Part shown: positions 37,067-47,340 of the stretch, in pieces
How positions within the stretch are numbered: position 1 is the first letter of the stretch
Layout of the letters: every line of letters begins with the position of its first letter
Source of the DNA: Panax quinquefolius
Lineage: Eukaryota; Streptophyta; Magnoliopsida; Apiales; Araliaceae
Direction of reading: 5' to 3'
Length of the DNA: 64,000 bases
NCBI GenBank assembly: GCA_020205615.1
Contig: CM035151.1
Coordinates: 43,148,977-43,212,976, forward strand
Notes under the pieces: model-generated
What the model was told of the DNA's origin: nothing
Seen by the model: the letters and a program-made list of their open reading frames with translations, nothing else
Databases searched by the model: none
Translations under genes and position numbers: made by a program

Positions 37067-37359
37067 TGTTAACGCTGGAAAATAATAATGATTTGTGTGT
37101 ACCAGAGAACCTGGTATTGCTTTGTATTTATAGTGATCACACCTCCTCTGCATGCCCTTCTCCATATGGAAATAGGATTCTTCATTGGGTCGATTTCCTT
37201 AATAGGATTGAAATGAATCTCCTAAAAGAAAGGAAGTTGGATTATATTTTGACACTGTTCTTAGAAGATAGAAATCAAATATAATTAGGAATCAGATTCC
37301 TTAACGTTCTCCACCTGCCCAAACAGATTCCTACATGGGGAGACTTCCCCCACGTAGAC
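37067..37359 (-). repeat. 5' LTR of the Tat-like element, truncated
   Basis: Ends (plus start) TGTTAACGC next to the primer-binding site. A TATA-like CTATAAATACAAAG lies on the minus strand near 37125. The upstream part of the LTR is cut at 37360, where the next gypsy element begins, and no second LTR copy was found near 25300. The element has therefore lost its 3' LTR. Confidence 0.65.
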
Positions 37360-38420
37360 TGATAGACACATGATTAATTCATTTTAATATTGCCATATTT
37401 ATTATTTTATATGTTTATTTTATTTAACTTATACATTTTATTTTGTTTTGTAGGAAATAACATTTATTTTTCTTGGGGGGGGGCAAATAAAAGATTTGTA
37501 TCCAACTTTTAAAGATGGAAAAGAACTCTTGGAGGATTGTCGTATAAAGATTAAAGCCAAGAAGGAAAGACAAGGATAAAAATGAACAAAAGTGTCCAAG
37601 TTCAAGGAACCTAAATTATAACACAAATTTATTTTTCCTATAAATAGGCCTCTTGTTTTAGAGAAAAAGGGCAGCACTTGTTATTTTCTTTTCCTTAGTT
37701 TTTCGCTGGTGTAGAAGGGAGTAATATATTTAGAGCTTTTGTCTTTTCTTTTATTCCAATCATATGTGGTACTACTATCAGGGAATATTTGTAACTTTCT
37801 TTTATTGATATAATATAAATTCTCTTTTTAATTATTGTTCTTATTTCTTGCAAATACTAGTACTAATATTATTTGTTTTTGTTTTTAATTCCATGACTAG
37901 CTAAATTTCTAATACCTAAGATGATGATGACATTAGGTATTTCATAATAATATTATCTTTCCGTTCCAAAATTAATGCCTAATTATTCTTGCCTTCATAT
38001 TTTCCTTTGCATAAATTGCATATGATTCTTATATTGATTGTGAGGTTTTGATAAGTTATAGTTAATCTATGATTTTTTTTCATAACTTATGATTGCCCAT
38101 ATTAATTATATGAGTCATTATTTTTAAAGGGAAAGGAAAATAATTTGGAAATTAATTTAGAAAATAAGAAATTATTTATTATGTTAATATTTGGTGGATT
38201 CTGATTCCTAATTATCTTTTCTCATTAATAGTTTCCATTATTAATTAATAGTTTGCATAATTTAGTTAATAAATCTTCTCCACCATCTTTGTTTCTAATT
38301 TGCCTAAAATATTAATTATATGATATGTTAAAGAATTGATCTTGTCTTTTTGGTTCGACCTGCACTTGCCAAATTTACAATAGACGATGTGCACTTGCAG
38401 TACATAATTTTAACTCATTA
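37360..38420 (+). repeat. 5' LTR of the Athila/Tat-type element
   Basis: Starts TGATAGACACATGATT, matched by TGTTAAACACATAATT at 45487. A TATA box (TATAAATA, 37639-37646, matched at 45763-45770) precedes the transcript start. The right end is taken as CTCATTA before AGTTTTTGGCG; the direct match with the 3' LTR ends earlier, near 38385. Confidence 0.82.
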
Positions 38421-38426
38421 AGTTTT

Positions 38427-38444
38427 TGGCGATGTTGCCGAAGA
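38427..38444 (+). other. Primer-binding site of the Athila/Tat-type element
   Basis: TGGCGATGTTGCCGAAGA follows AGTTTT after the 5' LTR. It is a diverged form of the TGGCGCCGTTGCCGGGGA type site typical of Athila elements. Confidence 0.7.
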
Positions 38445-39420
38445 CTAGAATTAATTTTTTAGTCCTTAATTTTTATTTATTCAAATTAGTTTTTAACTCT
38501 AATATTTGTTATTTTAGTTTTTAAGGATTCTTGAAGCGGATCAAAGGAGCGAAAAGATAAAGATTTTGTTGTTGCACTTTTTTTTGGTAATTCGTATCTC
38601 AATATTTTTTTAATTTTTAATTTTTTAAAAAAAACAAGAAAATAGTAGTTTAGTTTTTTATTTGTTTGTCTAGTTGCCGCATTCATGCATTCACTCATGT
38701 AGAGCACATCATGTTTAAATTTTTATTTTTTTATATTTTTTGTCAAATATAAACTGTGGTGATTGCTGGAGGATTGAGGTACGTCAAAAAAATTTCTACT
38801 TTCGTAATTCACATAGTTTTATGACACTTTATTTATTTACAGTTTTTTTATTTGTGCATTTTCATCTTTAATCTAACATTAAGGGAAAAAACATGTAACA
38901 AGATAAGGTAGGGATTTCATCACCCTTCCTTAGCCCACAAATAACCCAACTTACATTTTACATAACCTTGACCTAATAAAATCAAGTAGACGTTAGCCCC
39001 TAGGGCTCTCAAGCTCAATTAGGACAAGAAACTTCAAGAGGAGACTGAATTTTAAATTAATCAAACTACTGATGTCTAGGCAAGTGGTTCAAAAGGTAAA
39101 CGCCTAAAGAATGTGTGCTTATTCAATTAGTCACCGTATCTATGGAGAGACTCCCACCTTTCTTACACTTACTTGGCTAGTGGTGTGATTAATTTCGAAT
39201 TTGGTGGACCTTGAGGTGTAACTGGGAACAATTAAAAGCTGTCTAGATTTTATTTAGGTTGACCTTAGAAGTAATTTTTTTTATTACTATTTTTTTCTTA
39301 ATTATTTTTTGGTGCTTATCTGCTTATTTGCTAAGTAGTGTATACGAAAAGTGTGGATTAGGGACGAAACATCTTGATTAATGAGAAAACTTGATTTTTC
39401 GGATTTCACTTTAAGAAAAA
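38445..39420 (+). other. Untranslated leader of the Athila/Tat-type element
   Basis: AT-rich, with no supported coding sequence. It lies between primer-binding site and gag start, as the long leaders of this branch do. Confidence 0.5.
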
Positions 39421-40835
39421 TGGAGGCCACACAAACCGTTTCTTTAAGGGATCGATGTTATCCTTCCGCTCTGCCCAACCTTCATTCATAAGTCTACCAC
39501 CGGTAACTAGTAATAATTTTGAACTTAAACCTCATTTTATAAATATGTTACAAAGATTCACTGGTATAGAAGATCCATATTTATTCATTCAGGAATTTGA
39601 GGAAGTTTGTGCTTTAATGAAAATTCAACAATTGTCTGATGACTCAATTAGGCTAAGATTTATCACATTTGCTTTAAAATATAATGCTAAAAAGTGGTTA
39701 TATAGCCTACTAAATAATTACATATCAATCTGGGAGGGATTCGTTGTTACATTTCTTAAAAAATATTTTCTAAATCATAAAACTGCTAAAATTAGGACTT
39801 TAATTCATCAATTTTGCCAACTTGAAAAAGAGTCATTTTGAAAATATTTTGATAGATTTAAAATTTGTTATCCCAGTTCCCACACCATGGAATTAAGAAA
39901 TGGCGATTATGCCAAATTGCCTATAAAGGCTTAGACTATCCTACTAAAACAATGTTGGAGTCAATGTGTCAAGGGGATTTTCTGAATAATGATGAGGAAA
40001 AGGCTTGGGAGTTTTTATAAGACTTAAAGAAAAAACTGTGCAATGGGAAACCACCCGAGAGACCGATAAACCTAGCTCATCTAGGGGTGTTCATACAATT
40101 GACAATTCAATTGCTAACGAAGCTAAGTTGGCTTGTGTACTTAAAAGACTTGGAGCTTTAGAAACTAGGGGATCATCACATGTGAACCAAGTTTCCACAC
40201 CAACACCTTTGTGTCTAAGGTGTAATTCACCAAGTCACATGATAGAGGAATGTCCTAGAGTCATGGCCCAATCTGAAGAATATGAACAAGTCAATGCAAT
40301 GTTTCAAAGACCTAGGAATGACCCGTTTGCACCCACTTATAATCCAGGTTAGAGAAATCATCCTAATTTTTCATAGAACTAAGGACGCTACCCAAATAAT
40401 TCTTTAAATCAAGTCAATCAATCTTTTCAACCTTACCAAAAGTAGAATCATGGTCCGTACCAAAATGCAAATTCAGTAACTCAATATCCACTAAGTTTTT
40501 CTAATGAAAGAGAGAAGAGACTTAACAATTTAGAGAACAGTATAGAAACTTTAATGAAATCTCATAATAATTTCATACAAAACACTAACCAAGCCTTATC
40601 TCGTCTAGTGATCCAAATGAGTCAATTGGCCACTACAGTTAGTGAAAGAAAGAAGGGTAAGCTTCCTAGTCAACCCGAGACAAATCCAAAATTTTCAGTC
40701 CCTAATCAAAAACCTTATCATGCTAATTCACCTGAAAACAACCAAGTCAATCATGTGAATTCTATAATCTCTTTAAGGTCTGGAAATTATTTTAAAAATC
40801 ATGATGGCATTGATAATGAAGAAGAGAAAAATTAA
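39421..40835 (+). pseudogene. Ty3/gypsy gag with zinc knuckle, frameshifted
   Basis: Start at 39421 (MEATQTVSLRDRCYPS); a frame change near 39455-39480 leads into a frame with the gag core: PHFINMLQRFTGIEDPY, FEEVCALMKIQQLSDD, AKKWLYSL, FLKKYF. A stop at 39839-39841 replaces an expected Trp. After another frame change, 40005-40352 carries a zinc knuckle CLRCNSPSHMIEEC at about 40210-40251 with all four ligands (C-x2-C-x4-H-x4-C). The frame from 40554 to 40835 is a glutamine/asparagine-rich tail. Gag would form the particle core; this copy has at least three breaks. Confidence 0.87.
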
Positions 40836-41101
40836 AATATTGAATATAACAATCCATCTTCAAAGTCAGCCCAGCCTGAAAAGTCCACAAAATCTGAGTC
40901 AGTAGATCCATCCACTAAGTATGATCAAACCACATCTTCTGTGTCAAATGAAAAAGTCTTTAAACCACAAGCCCCATTTCATCAAAAACTTATTTCAAAC
41001 AAGCAGTCAACCCAGTCAGACAAAATTCTAGAAGTGTTCAAACAAGTGAAAATTAATATTCCCTTTCTAGATGTCATTCAACAAGTTCTCTCATATGCTA
41101 A

Positions 41102-41650
41102 ATGTCTAAAAATTTGTGCACACACAAAAGAACCACTCATGTTTCTAAGAAAGCTTTTCTAACAACTCATGTTAGTTCTATCTTGGCATGTCAAGTCCCT
41201 GTGAAGTATAAGGACCCCGGTTGTCCTACTATTTCATGCATCATAGGTGACACATTAATTAAAAAAGCTTTGCTTGATTTAGAAGCTAGTGTGAACCTTT
41301 TGCCATTTTCTGTGTATCAAACCTTGGGTTTAAGAGAGTTAAAAAAGATAAGTGTCACACTCCAACTAGTTGACCGATCAGTTAAAGTGTCAAAGGGAAT
41401 AGTTGAAGATGTACTCATTAAGGTTGGTGCTTTTATCTTTCCTGTTGATTTTGTTGTCCTTGAACCCAGTCTGTTGCAAATCCCAAGGGTCAAATTCCCG
41501 TCATATTAGGTAGACCATTTCTAGCAACCTCTAATGCGTTAATCAATTGTAGAAATTGACTAATGAAATTTACATTTGGAAACATGACAATTGAGTTAAA
41601 TGTGTTTAATGTAGGAGGGCAACCTAGTGATTTTTCTAACCAATCTGTTG
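41102..41650 (+). pseudogene. Ty3/gypsy aspartic protease region, active-site Gly changed
   Basis: Open frame 41102-41509 carries a retroviral-type protease core: ALLDLEASVNLLPFSVY, then LQLVDRSVKVSKGIVEDVL and FPVDFVVLE. The family motif here is normally D-L-G-A-S; this copy has D-L-E-A-S, so the glycine that shapes the active site is replaced. After the stop at 41507-41509 the frame shifts and GRPFLATSNALINC, the usual end of the domain, continues to about 41560. Confidence 0.85.
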
Positions 41651-41757
41651 AAGTGAACATGGTTTAGGAAATGTCGGGAAATGAACTTACACGAGAAGAT
41701 GAAATTCTTAACTTTTGTCTAAATTATTTTGGTTAAAATTGGGATGAAACTGAATAC

Positions 41758-42273
41758 TTGAATGAGGTCAACGAGATGTTGGACTCCACAACCCAAAAGT
41801 CTTACTCTAGATTGGAACCTATAGTTGAATCAAGTTTGACACATTTTAAGCATTTTCAAGAGAATCACATTAACCTTGAAATTAAACCCTTTTGTGATCA
41901 TTCTAAGTCTACCTTAGGTCCATCCGAAGTACTTTCCAGAATCACTAAATGTGACTTAACAAATGAACCAAAGGTTGTGAACAATAAGAATCTTCCATGT
42001 TTAGATGATGAGATAATATCTCCCATTTCAGATAATGCATGTGTTAGTCTAGTGGTGCCTAAAAATCTTGGTATAACAATTATTCAAAATGATAAAAATA
42101 TTTTAGTGCCCCTTGGTAACGAATATGCATGGCAAGTTTGGATAGATTTTATGAACTTAGAATTTTTCAAAAGGAACTATCATTTTCATTTATCATTTCC
42201 TGACTCAATTTTAAAAAAATCAGTTGGGCATGCTCACAATTGTTCTTCTGTTGCAAATTCTGATTGTTTTTAA
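41758..42273 (+). CDS. Unrecognised 171-residue open frame in a gypsy element
   Basis: The frame is uninterrupted from 41758 (MNEVNEMLDSTT) to the stop at 42271. It starts where the pre-RT spacer should be, and its end (WIDFMNLEFFKRNYHFHL, then LKKSVGHAHNC) resembles nothing I can name. No transmembrane segment or zinc motif is obvious. It may be a fusion of the protease-RT spacer with the 3' end of the element after loss of pol, or a coding sequence kept by the non-autonomous family. The first explanation is more likely. Confidence 0.4.
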   Translation: MNEVNEMLDSTTQKSYSRLEPIVESSLTHFKHFQENHINLEIKPFCDHSKSTLGPSEVLSRITKCDLTNEPKVVNNKNLPCLDDEIISPISDNACVSLVVPKNLGITIIQNDKNILVPLGNEYAWQVWIDFMNLEFFKRNYHFHLSFPDSILKKSVGHAHNCSSVANSDCF

Positions 42274-42874
42274 TTACCCAGACCTCCTGAAAATACTACG
42301 AAATCCACTCTAGGTTGTCTGTTTGCATCACTGATCATTTACAGTCGCATAGTTTTTAGGATGTATAAAATTTGTAGCTATGTACATTTGTTTTCCTTCT
42401 CACCACATTCTCTTGTAGAACAAATGTCCCTCCATAAAAGGTACAATTCTTTCACATCTTTGTTCTCTTTTCTTCATTTGTTTCATTTGCATACATTGAG
42501 GACAATGCATGATTTAGGTACGGGGAAGTTTTGCATTTTTATTATTAGATTTTTTCTTCTTCTTTTTGAATTAAAAAAACCAAAAAAAATTGGAAAAATT
42601 AAATTTTTTGTTTGAATTTTTATGGATTGAATTTATTCTAATAAGTGTCCTTGGAGTTAAAACTCATGAGTAAGATTGAAAAATTTAGAACTCTTAAATC
42701 TTTGATAAGGTACGAAATCTTAGCTTGAAATACAATCTATAATAAAATTGATTTCAAAAGCATTTTTCACAACACATTTGCACTAACTCTTAGTCGTGGA
42801 TATAAACTATGATTCGAGTAATTTGAAAAAAAAATGAAAAAAATAACAGCTTTAATGTCCATTGAATGAAATAA

Positions 42875-44802
42875 TAGAGTCGGTCTTGGGCAAGGGCTAC
42901 CGCCCAGGGCCCACAGTTGAGGGGGGGCAAATTTTTTTATAAGCTTATGTATTTATGTGTATAAAAAAATAAAATAAAATCAAATTAGTGATATTATGTA
43001 TTGAAAATGATATGTTAGAAAACATTAAATATGATGGTATAATTGATGATTTTGCATCTAAAAGTGCAACAAGAAGATATTTTAAATGATGTTTTGTGGT
43101 TCAAATTTCATTGTTATTTTTATTTTGTAGGTACATGTAATGATTCTTTGCTTCGATGACATTTTAAAGTGTTCTTCCTTATCTTTTGTAAGGAGGGTGT
43201 ATTCAATAAAGACTTTTAAATACTTTTTTTAAGTTACAGACTTTTGTAGATTTTGTGAATTTTAATGACTTTTAAAGACTTTTAAAATTACTTTTAGGGG
43301 GGTGTATTCAATTAAGATTTTTAAAGACTTTAAAAGTTTGGTTGTATTCAATCAAGACATTTAAAGAGTTTATAAAAGTTTAGTGGTATTCAATTACAAC
43401 TTTTTTAATGCCTTTAAAAGTTAGGTGGTATTGAATTAAGATTTTTACAAAGTCTATAAAAGTATTTTGGTATTCAAAAAGTCGTAGATTTTAAAGATTT
43501 CTATCAAATGGTAGAGTTTGATAGACTTTAGAAGAAGAATTATAACTATCAACCCATATCCAAAGTCTTACCCCATCTCTAAAGATTTCTAAAGACTTCC
43601 AAATAAACACAAAGGTGGATAAAACTAGTTATTAATTGGACTTTGTCTTTATTGGGTCAAATTAGTTATTTATTTTATATAGGCTAATAAATATTAATAT
43701 ATGATGGATAAATAATTTGGTAAAATTTGGGCCATAAAAATAATTGGATTTATTATAATTTTATTATAAGAGAATTAACAAGATATATTAATAAGTAAAC
43801 AAATAACTAGACCTAATCTGAATTGGTGAGGGAAAAAGCAGCCATTCGAAAGCTTCCAATAGAAAGAGGAAAGAGACTTGTTCAATAAAGGTGAGATAAA
43901 ATCATAAAACTCTCATATCAATTGTAAAGATTATGTATTATAATATATGAAAATAGAAAATATATGATGTGTATGTTTTTTTTTTAGTTTTCTGACATTT
44001 TAAACGAAGGAAATCACTGTTAATTTTTGAGACATCCTCTATATTCGTCTTCAAGTGTCCTTGGTGTATCATAGTGAGATAATGTAACATGTGGTTGTAT
44101 TCTTGCATGACAAATTGACAGAATCGTTATCTTTCCCTTATAAAAAAGGGAAAAACGCACTGCTTTGATAAATGTTAGGTCAATGAAAAGTGAGCTTAAT
44201 TTTTGTATTGTGTCTGTAGTTTCTAAGTTTTATTGGTATCCGAGTATCCAAATGTATCATGAAATGAGTATAATAATGTGAACGCTTTCAACATATATAA
44301 AATCTCATGCCACAATAATATAATGAGATTTACTCTAGTTCATGAAAAAAGAGGGAAATATTGTACACATGGGCTAATTAACAATTAATATAAGTTGCAA
44401 GATATATTAGAAGTATACAAAAGTCTATATCACAGTCTTGATAAAAAGTTTATAAAAGTCTGTTACTTATTTCATGGAGTCTATAAAAATCATTTTAAAA
44501 AAGTCTTTAAAGTATGTGAAAGTCATTAAAATTCCACAAATTCTACAAAAGTCTGTCACTTAAAAAAAGTCTTTAAAAATCTTAATTGAATACACCCACC
44601 TAAATGTCTTGATTGAATACAGCCAAACATCTAATGTCTTTAAAAGTCTTTAAAAATCTTAATTGAATACACCCTCCTAAATTCTTATAATTTTAATAAA
44701 ATTAATTAGTTGATAATTTATTTATTTTTTTGTTTAATTTGTATAAAGGGGAACACTTGAGAAAATTTATCATGGGCCTTAGAAAATCCAGGACCGACTC
44801 TG
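42875..44802. mobile_element. hAT-like non-autonomous element
   Basis: Left end TAGAGTCGGTCTTGG and right end CCAGGACCGACTCTG are inverted repeats of about 14 bases with small mismatches. The flanking 8-mers are TGAAATAA (42867-42874) and CGAAATAG (44803-44810), equal except for two transitions. An 8-bp duplication is the hAT hallmark. No transposase sequence is visible; most of the interior is another insertion (43192-44677). Confidence 0.7.
43192..44677. mobile_element. PIF/Harbinger-like non-autonomous element
   Basis: Ends GGAGGGTGTATTCAAT (left) and ATTGAATACACCCTCC (right) are inverted repeats. The trinucleotide TAA lies on both sides (43189-43191 and 44678-44680), the duplication typical of PIF/Harbinger. 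Each end continues as a ladder of repeats of the type TATTCAATTAAGA plus TTTTTAAAGACTTT, at least five on the left (43200-43470) and three on the right (44570-44677, inverted). No transposase is readable in the middle. It lies inside the hAT-like element. Confidence 0.72.
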
Positions 44803-45486
44803 CGAAATAGTTGGGTATCAAAGTCTTAGGAAGCATCGATATTCACGTTAAAAAATATGATAGATAAAAGCAGCTTGACTAGTCTAATTTTGTGGCCTTT
44901 GTTACTCAAGTTAGTAAGCCCTTAGGGGTGTCTTTACACCTAGTGTCAACTGGTTTGGGAGTTATTGGTCTAACGCTCGCTACATGGGTAACTCTGAAAA
45001 ATATTTAAAAACGAGACATTGCACAAGTCATGAAAAAAAAATGGGAAAAAAGAAAGAAAGAAATGAAAAATGAGTTTGCTTTATTTTCATGATAAAAATC
45101 CCTACTAAGAATTACATCATATACACATGTATGTATCACATGAAATTAATTTTATGAAGGATGGTGTCTAAAATGAAGATTAAGTATTTTTGATAAGGTG
45201 AAAGTGTGATTTTGAATTTAATTTTGCTTAATGTCCATGGATATTTAGAAGTTTTCTTTCAATTTCATAACTTGTTAAACTCAAAAAGATTTTGTTTTGA
45301 ATTTTGTGGGTATATTCATTGCGAACCCTCACGAGACATAACTCGTCCACTTGGGGTAACCTTGGGGTTTAAAAGCTTGTTGCACATGCTAAGTGTAATA
45401 GTGTTTCCTACGAATATAAAGTAGTATAGTTTTTGTTTTATTTTTATTTTACTCGAGGACGAGCAAAAACTAGGTATGGGGGAATT

Positions 45487-46502
45487 TGTTAAACACATAA
45501 TTAATATATTTTAATATACTCATATTTATTATTTTATATGCTTATTTTATTTAACTTGTACATTTTATTTTGTTTTGTTGGAAATAATATTTATTTTTCT
45601 TGGGGAGCAAATAAATGATTTATATCCAACTTTTAAAGATTAAAAAGGACTCTTGGAGGATTGCCATATAGAGATTGAAGCAAGGAAGGAAAGAAGAGGA
45701 TAAAAAGGAACAAAAGTGTCCAAGTTTAAGGAACCTAAATTAGGATACAAATTTATTTTTCCTATAAATAAGCCTCTTGTTTTAGAGAAAGGGCACTACT
45801 TGTTTTTTTTCCTTAGTTTTTCGCCAGTGTAGAAGGGAATAAGATATTTAGAGCTTTTGTCCTTTTTTTATTCCAATCATGTGTGGTACTACTGTTAGGG
45901 AATATTCGTAACTTTCTTTTATTGATATAATAGAAATTCTCTTTTTAATTATTGTTCTCATTTCTTGCAAATAGTAGTACTAATATTATTTGATTTTATT
46001 TTTAATTCCACGACTAACTAAATTTCTAATAGCTAGGATGATGATGAAATTAGGTATTTCATAATAATATTTTCTTTCCATTCTAAAACTAATGCCTAAT
46101 TATTCTCGCCTTCATATTTTTTTTTGTATAAATTGCATATGATTCTTATATTGATTGCGAGGTTTTGATAAGTTATAGTAATCTATGATTTTTTTTCCAT
46201 AACTTATGATTGCCCATATTAATTATATGAGTTATTATTTTTAAAGTGAAGGGAAAATAATTTGGGAATTAATTTAGAAAATAAGAAATTATTTATTATG
46301 TTAATATTTGGTGAATTCTGATTCCTGATTATCTTTTCTCATTAATAGTTTCCGTTATTAATTAATAGTTTGCATAATTTAGTTATTAAATCTTCTCCAA
46401 TATCTTTGTTTCTAATTTGCCTAAAATATTAATTAATGATATATTAAAGAATTGATTTAGTCTTTGTGGTTCGACCTGCACTTGCCAAATTTACAATAAA
46501 CA
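45487..46502 (+). repeat. 3' LTR of the Athila/Tat-type element (right end truncated)
   Basis: Direct repeat of 37360-38385, starting TGTTAAACACAT after the tract TATGGGGGAATT. Similarity with the 5' LTR ends at ACAATAAACA (46502), about 35 bases before the 5' LTR's own end. TATA box at 45763-45770. Confidence 0.87.
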
Positions 46503-46694
46503 TTTTGAAATGTTGTATTGCCCTATTTTTGATTTCTTTCTTGGCAGATCAAATACATGATAACTTCAATGATTCAAGCGAATCTGATGTTTATATATCA
46601 TATATGGGGTGAGATGTCTCTTTATTAGCTCTTATTTAAAGTGCACATTTTTGTGAAATGTAGGAAGAAGTGTTGTCATGATCAATTTTATAGA
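46503..46694 (+). other. Short flank with an exon-like segment
   Basis: Between the truncated LTR and the MULE. It contains TTCTTGGCAG followed by an open stretch (about 46549-46608) that reads QIHDNFNDSSESDVYISYMG and then GTGAGATG, so an acceptor, an open frame and a donor in the right order. It could be an orphan exon or chance. Confidence 0.2.
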
Positions 46695-46805
46695 AAGGGT
46701 TAAGTTCAGAGGACCACCTGGGGTTTTAGCTCTTTTCCACTTAACCACCTGTAGTCAGTAAAGCTACATTTAAACTCTCGACTTTTTGAGTTGAAGTGAA
46801 TAAAT
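46695..46805 (+). repeat. Left terminal inverted repeat of the MULE
   Basis: Pairs with the reverse complement of 52395-52505 over 111 bases with about three mismatches (for example G/T at the 17th base). Confidence 0.94.
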
Positions 46806-47340
46806 GATTTCCGTCTTAACTCCGTTACTTGAGCTGGCTAAAGACTTAATTACCCTCCATATATATATTGAAAATGATAGATGTGATAAGGGTTTTGTTT
46901 CATTTCATTTCAGTTTGATATCTAGGGCTAGAGAAGCGAGCGATCGTGGTGATATCTAGGGCTAGAGAGGCGAGAGAAATAGGGTGTGGGTTAGTGTGTT
47001 CGTGGTGGATCTTCGTGATTTACTGGGTTCCCACCTTCGCTTGGGGTCTGTGATACTTAATTTGGTGCCGATTTAGGTAAATTTATCCTTGACTGATAGA
47101 TATCATATGTAATTTGTTCACTTTTTGAGTTGTTTGTTGTATATGCATGCATGTTTTTTTGTGGAATTAGTTAGTATATTTGGTCCTGGATAAATTATAC
47201 TCAGTACTATGGTCCCCCCTTTCTTTATTACTATTATTGTCCCCCAGTGTCTGCCATTGAATTTGGTCCCCTTTTTGTGATACTTGTTACAATATTTGGT
47301 ATATTATTCAAACATTTCTCCTTCATTTGTTTAATGCAGA
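46806..47340 (+). promoter_or_regulatory. MULE 5' region with probable leader intron
   Basis: No long open frame. A short duplicated phrase (GATATCTAGGGCTAGAGA, near 46917 and 46951) lies in the presumed transcript leader. GATTTAGGTAAATT near 47075 could be a donor, and TTTAATGCAG directly before the start codon (47331-47340) a fitting acceptor, so the first intron probably lies in the leader. Confidence 0.5.

Larger units (their letters stand above)
37360..46502 (+). mobile_element. Ty3/gypsy (Athila/Tat branch) element, non-autonomous
   Basis: Closely similar direct repeats at 37360-38420 (5' LTR) and 45487-46502 (3' LTR, cut at its right end) flank gag, a protease-like segment and a 171-codon open frame. 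The primer-binding site is at 38427-38444; the polypurine tract TATGGGGGAATT directly precedes the 3' LTR. No reverse transcriptase, RNase H or integrase phrase is recognisable anywhere between 41510 and 45486, so it would depend on a partner element. No target duplication is seen, probably because the 3' LTR end is lost. A hAT-like element (42875-44802) sits in its 3' part. Confidence 0.87.
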
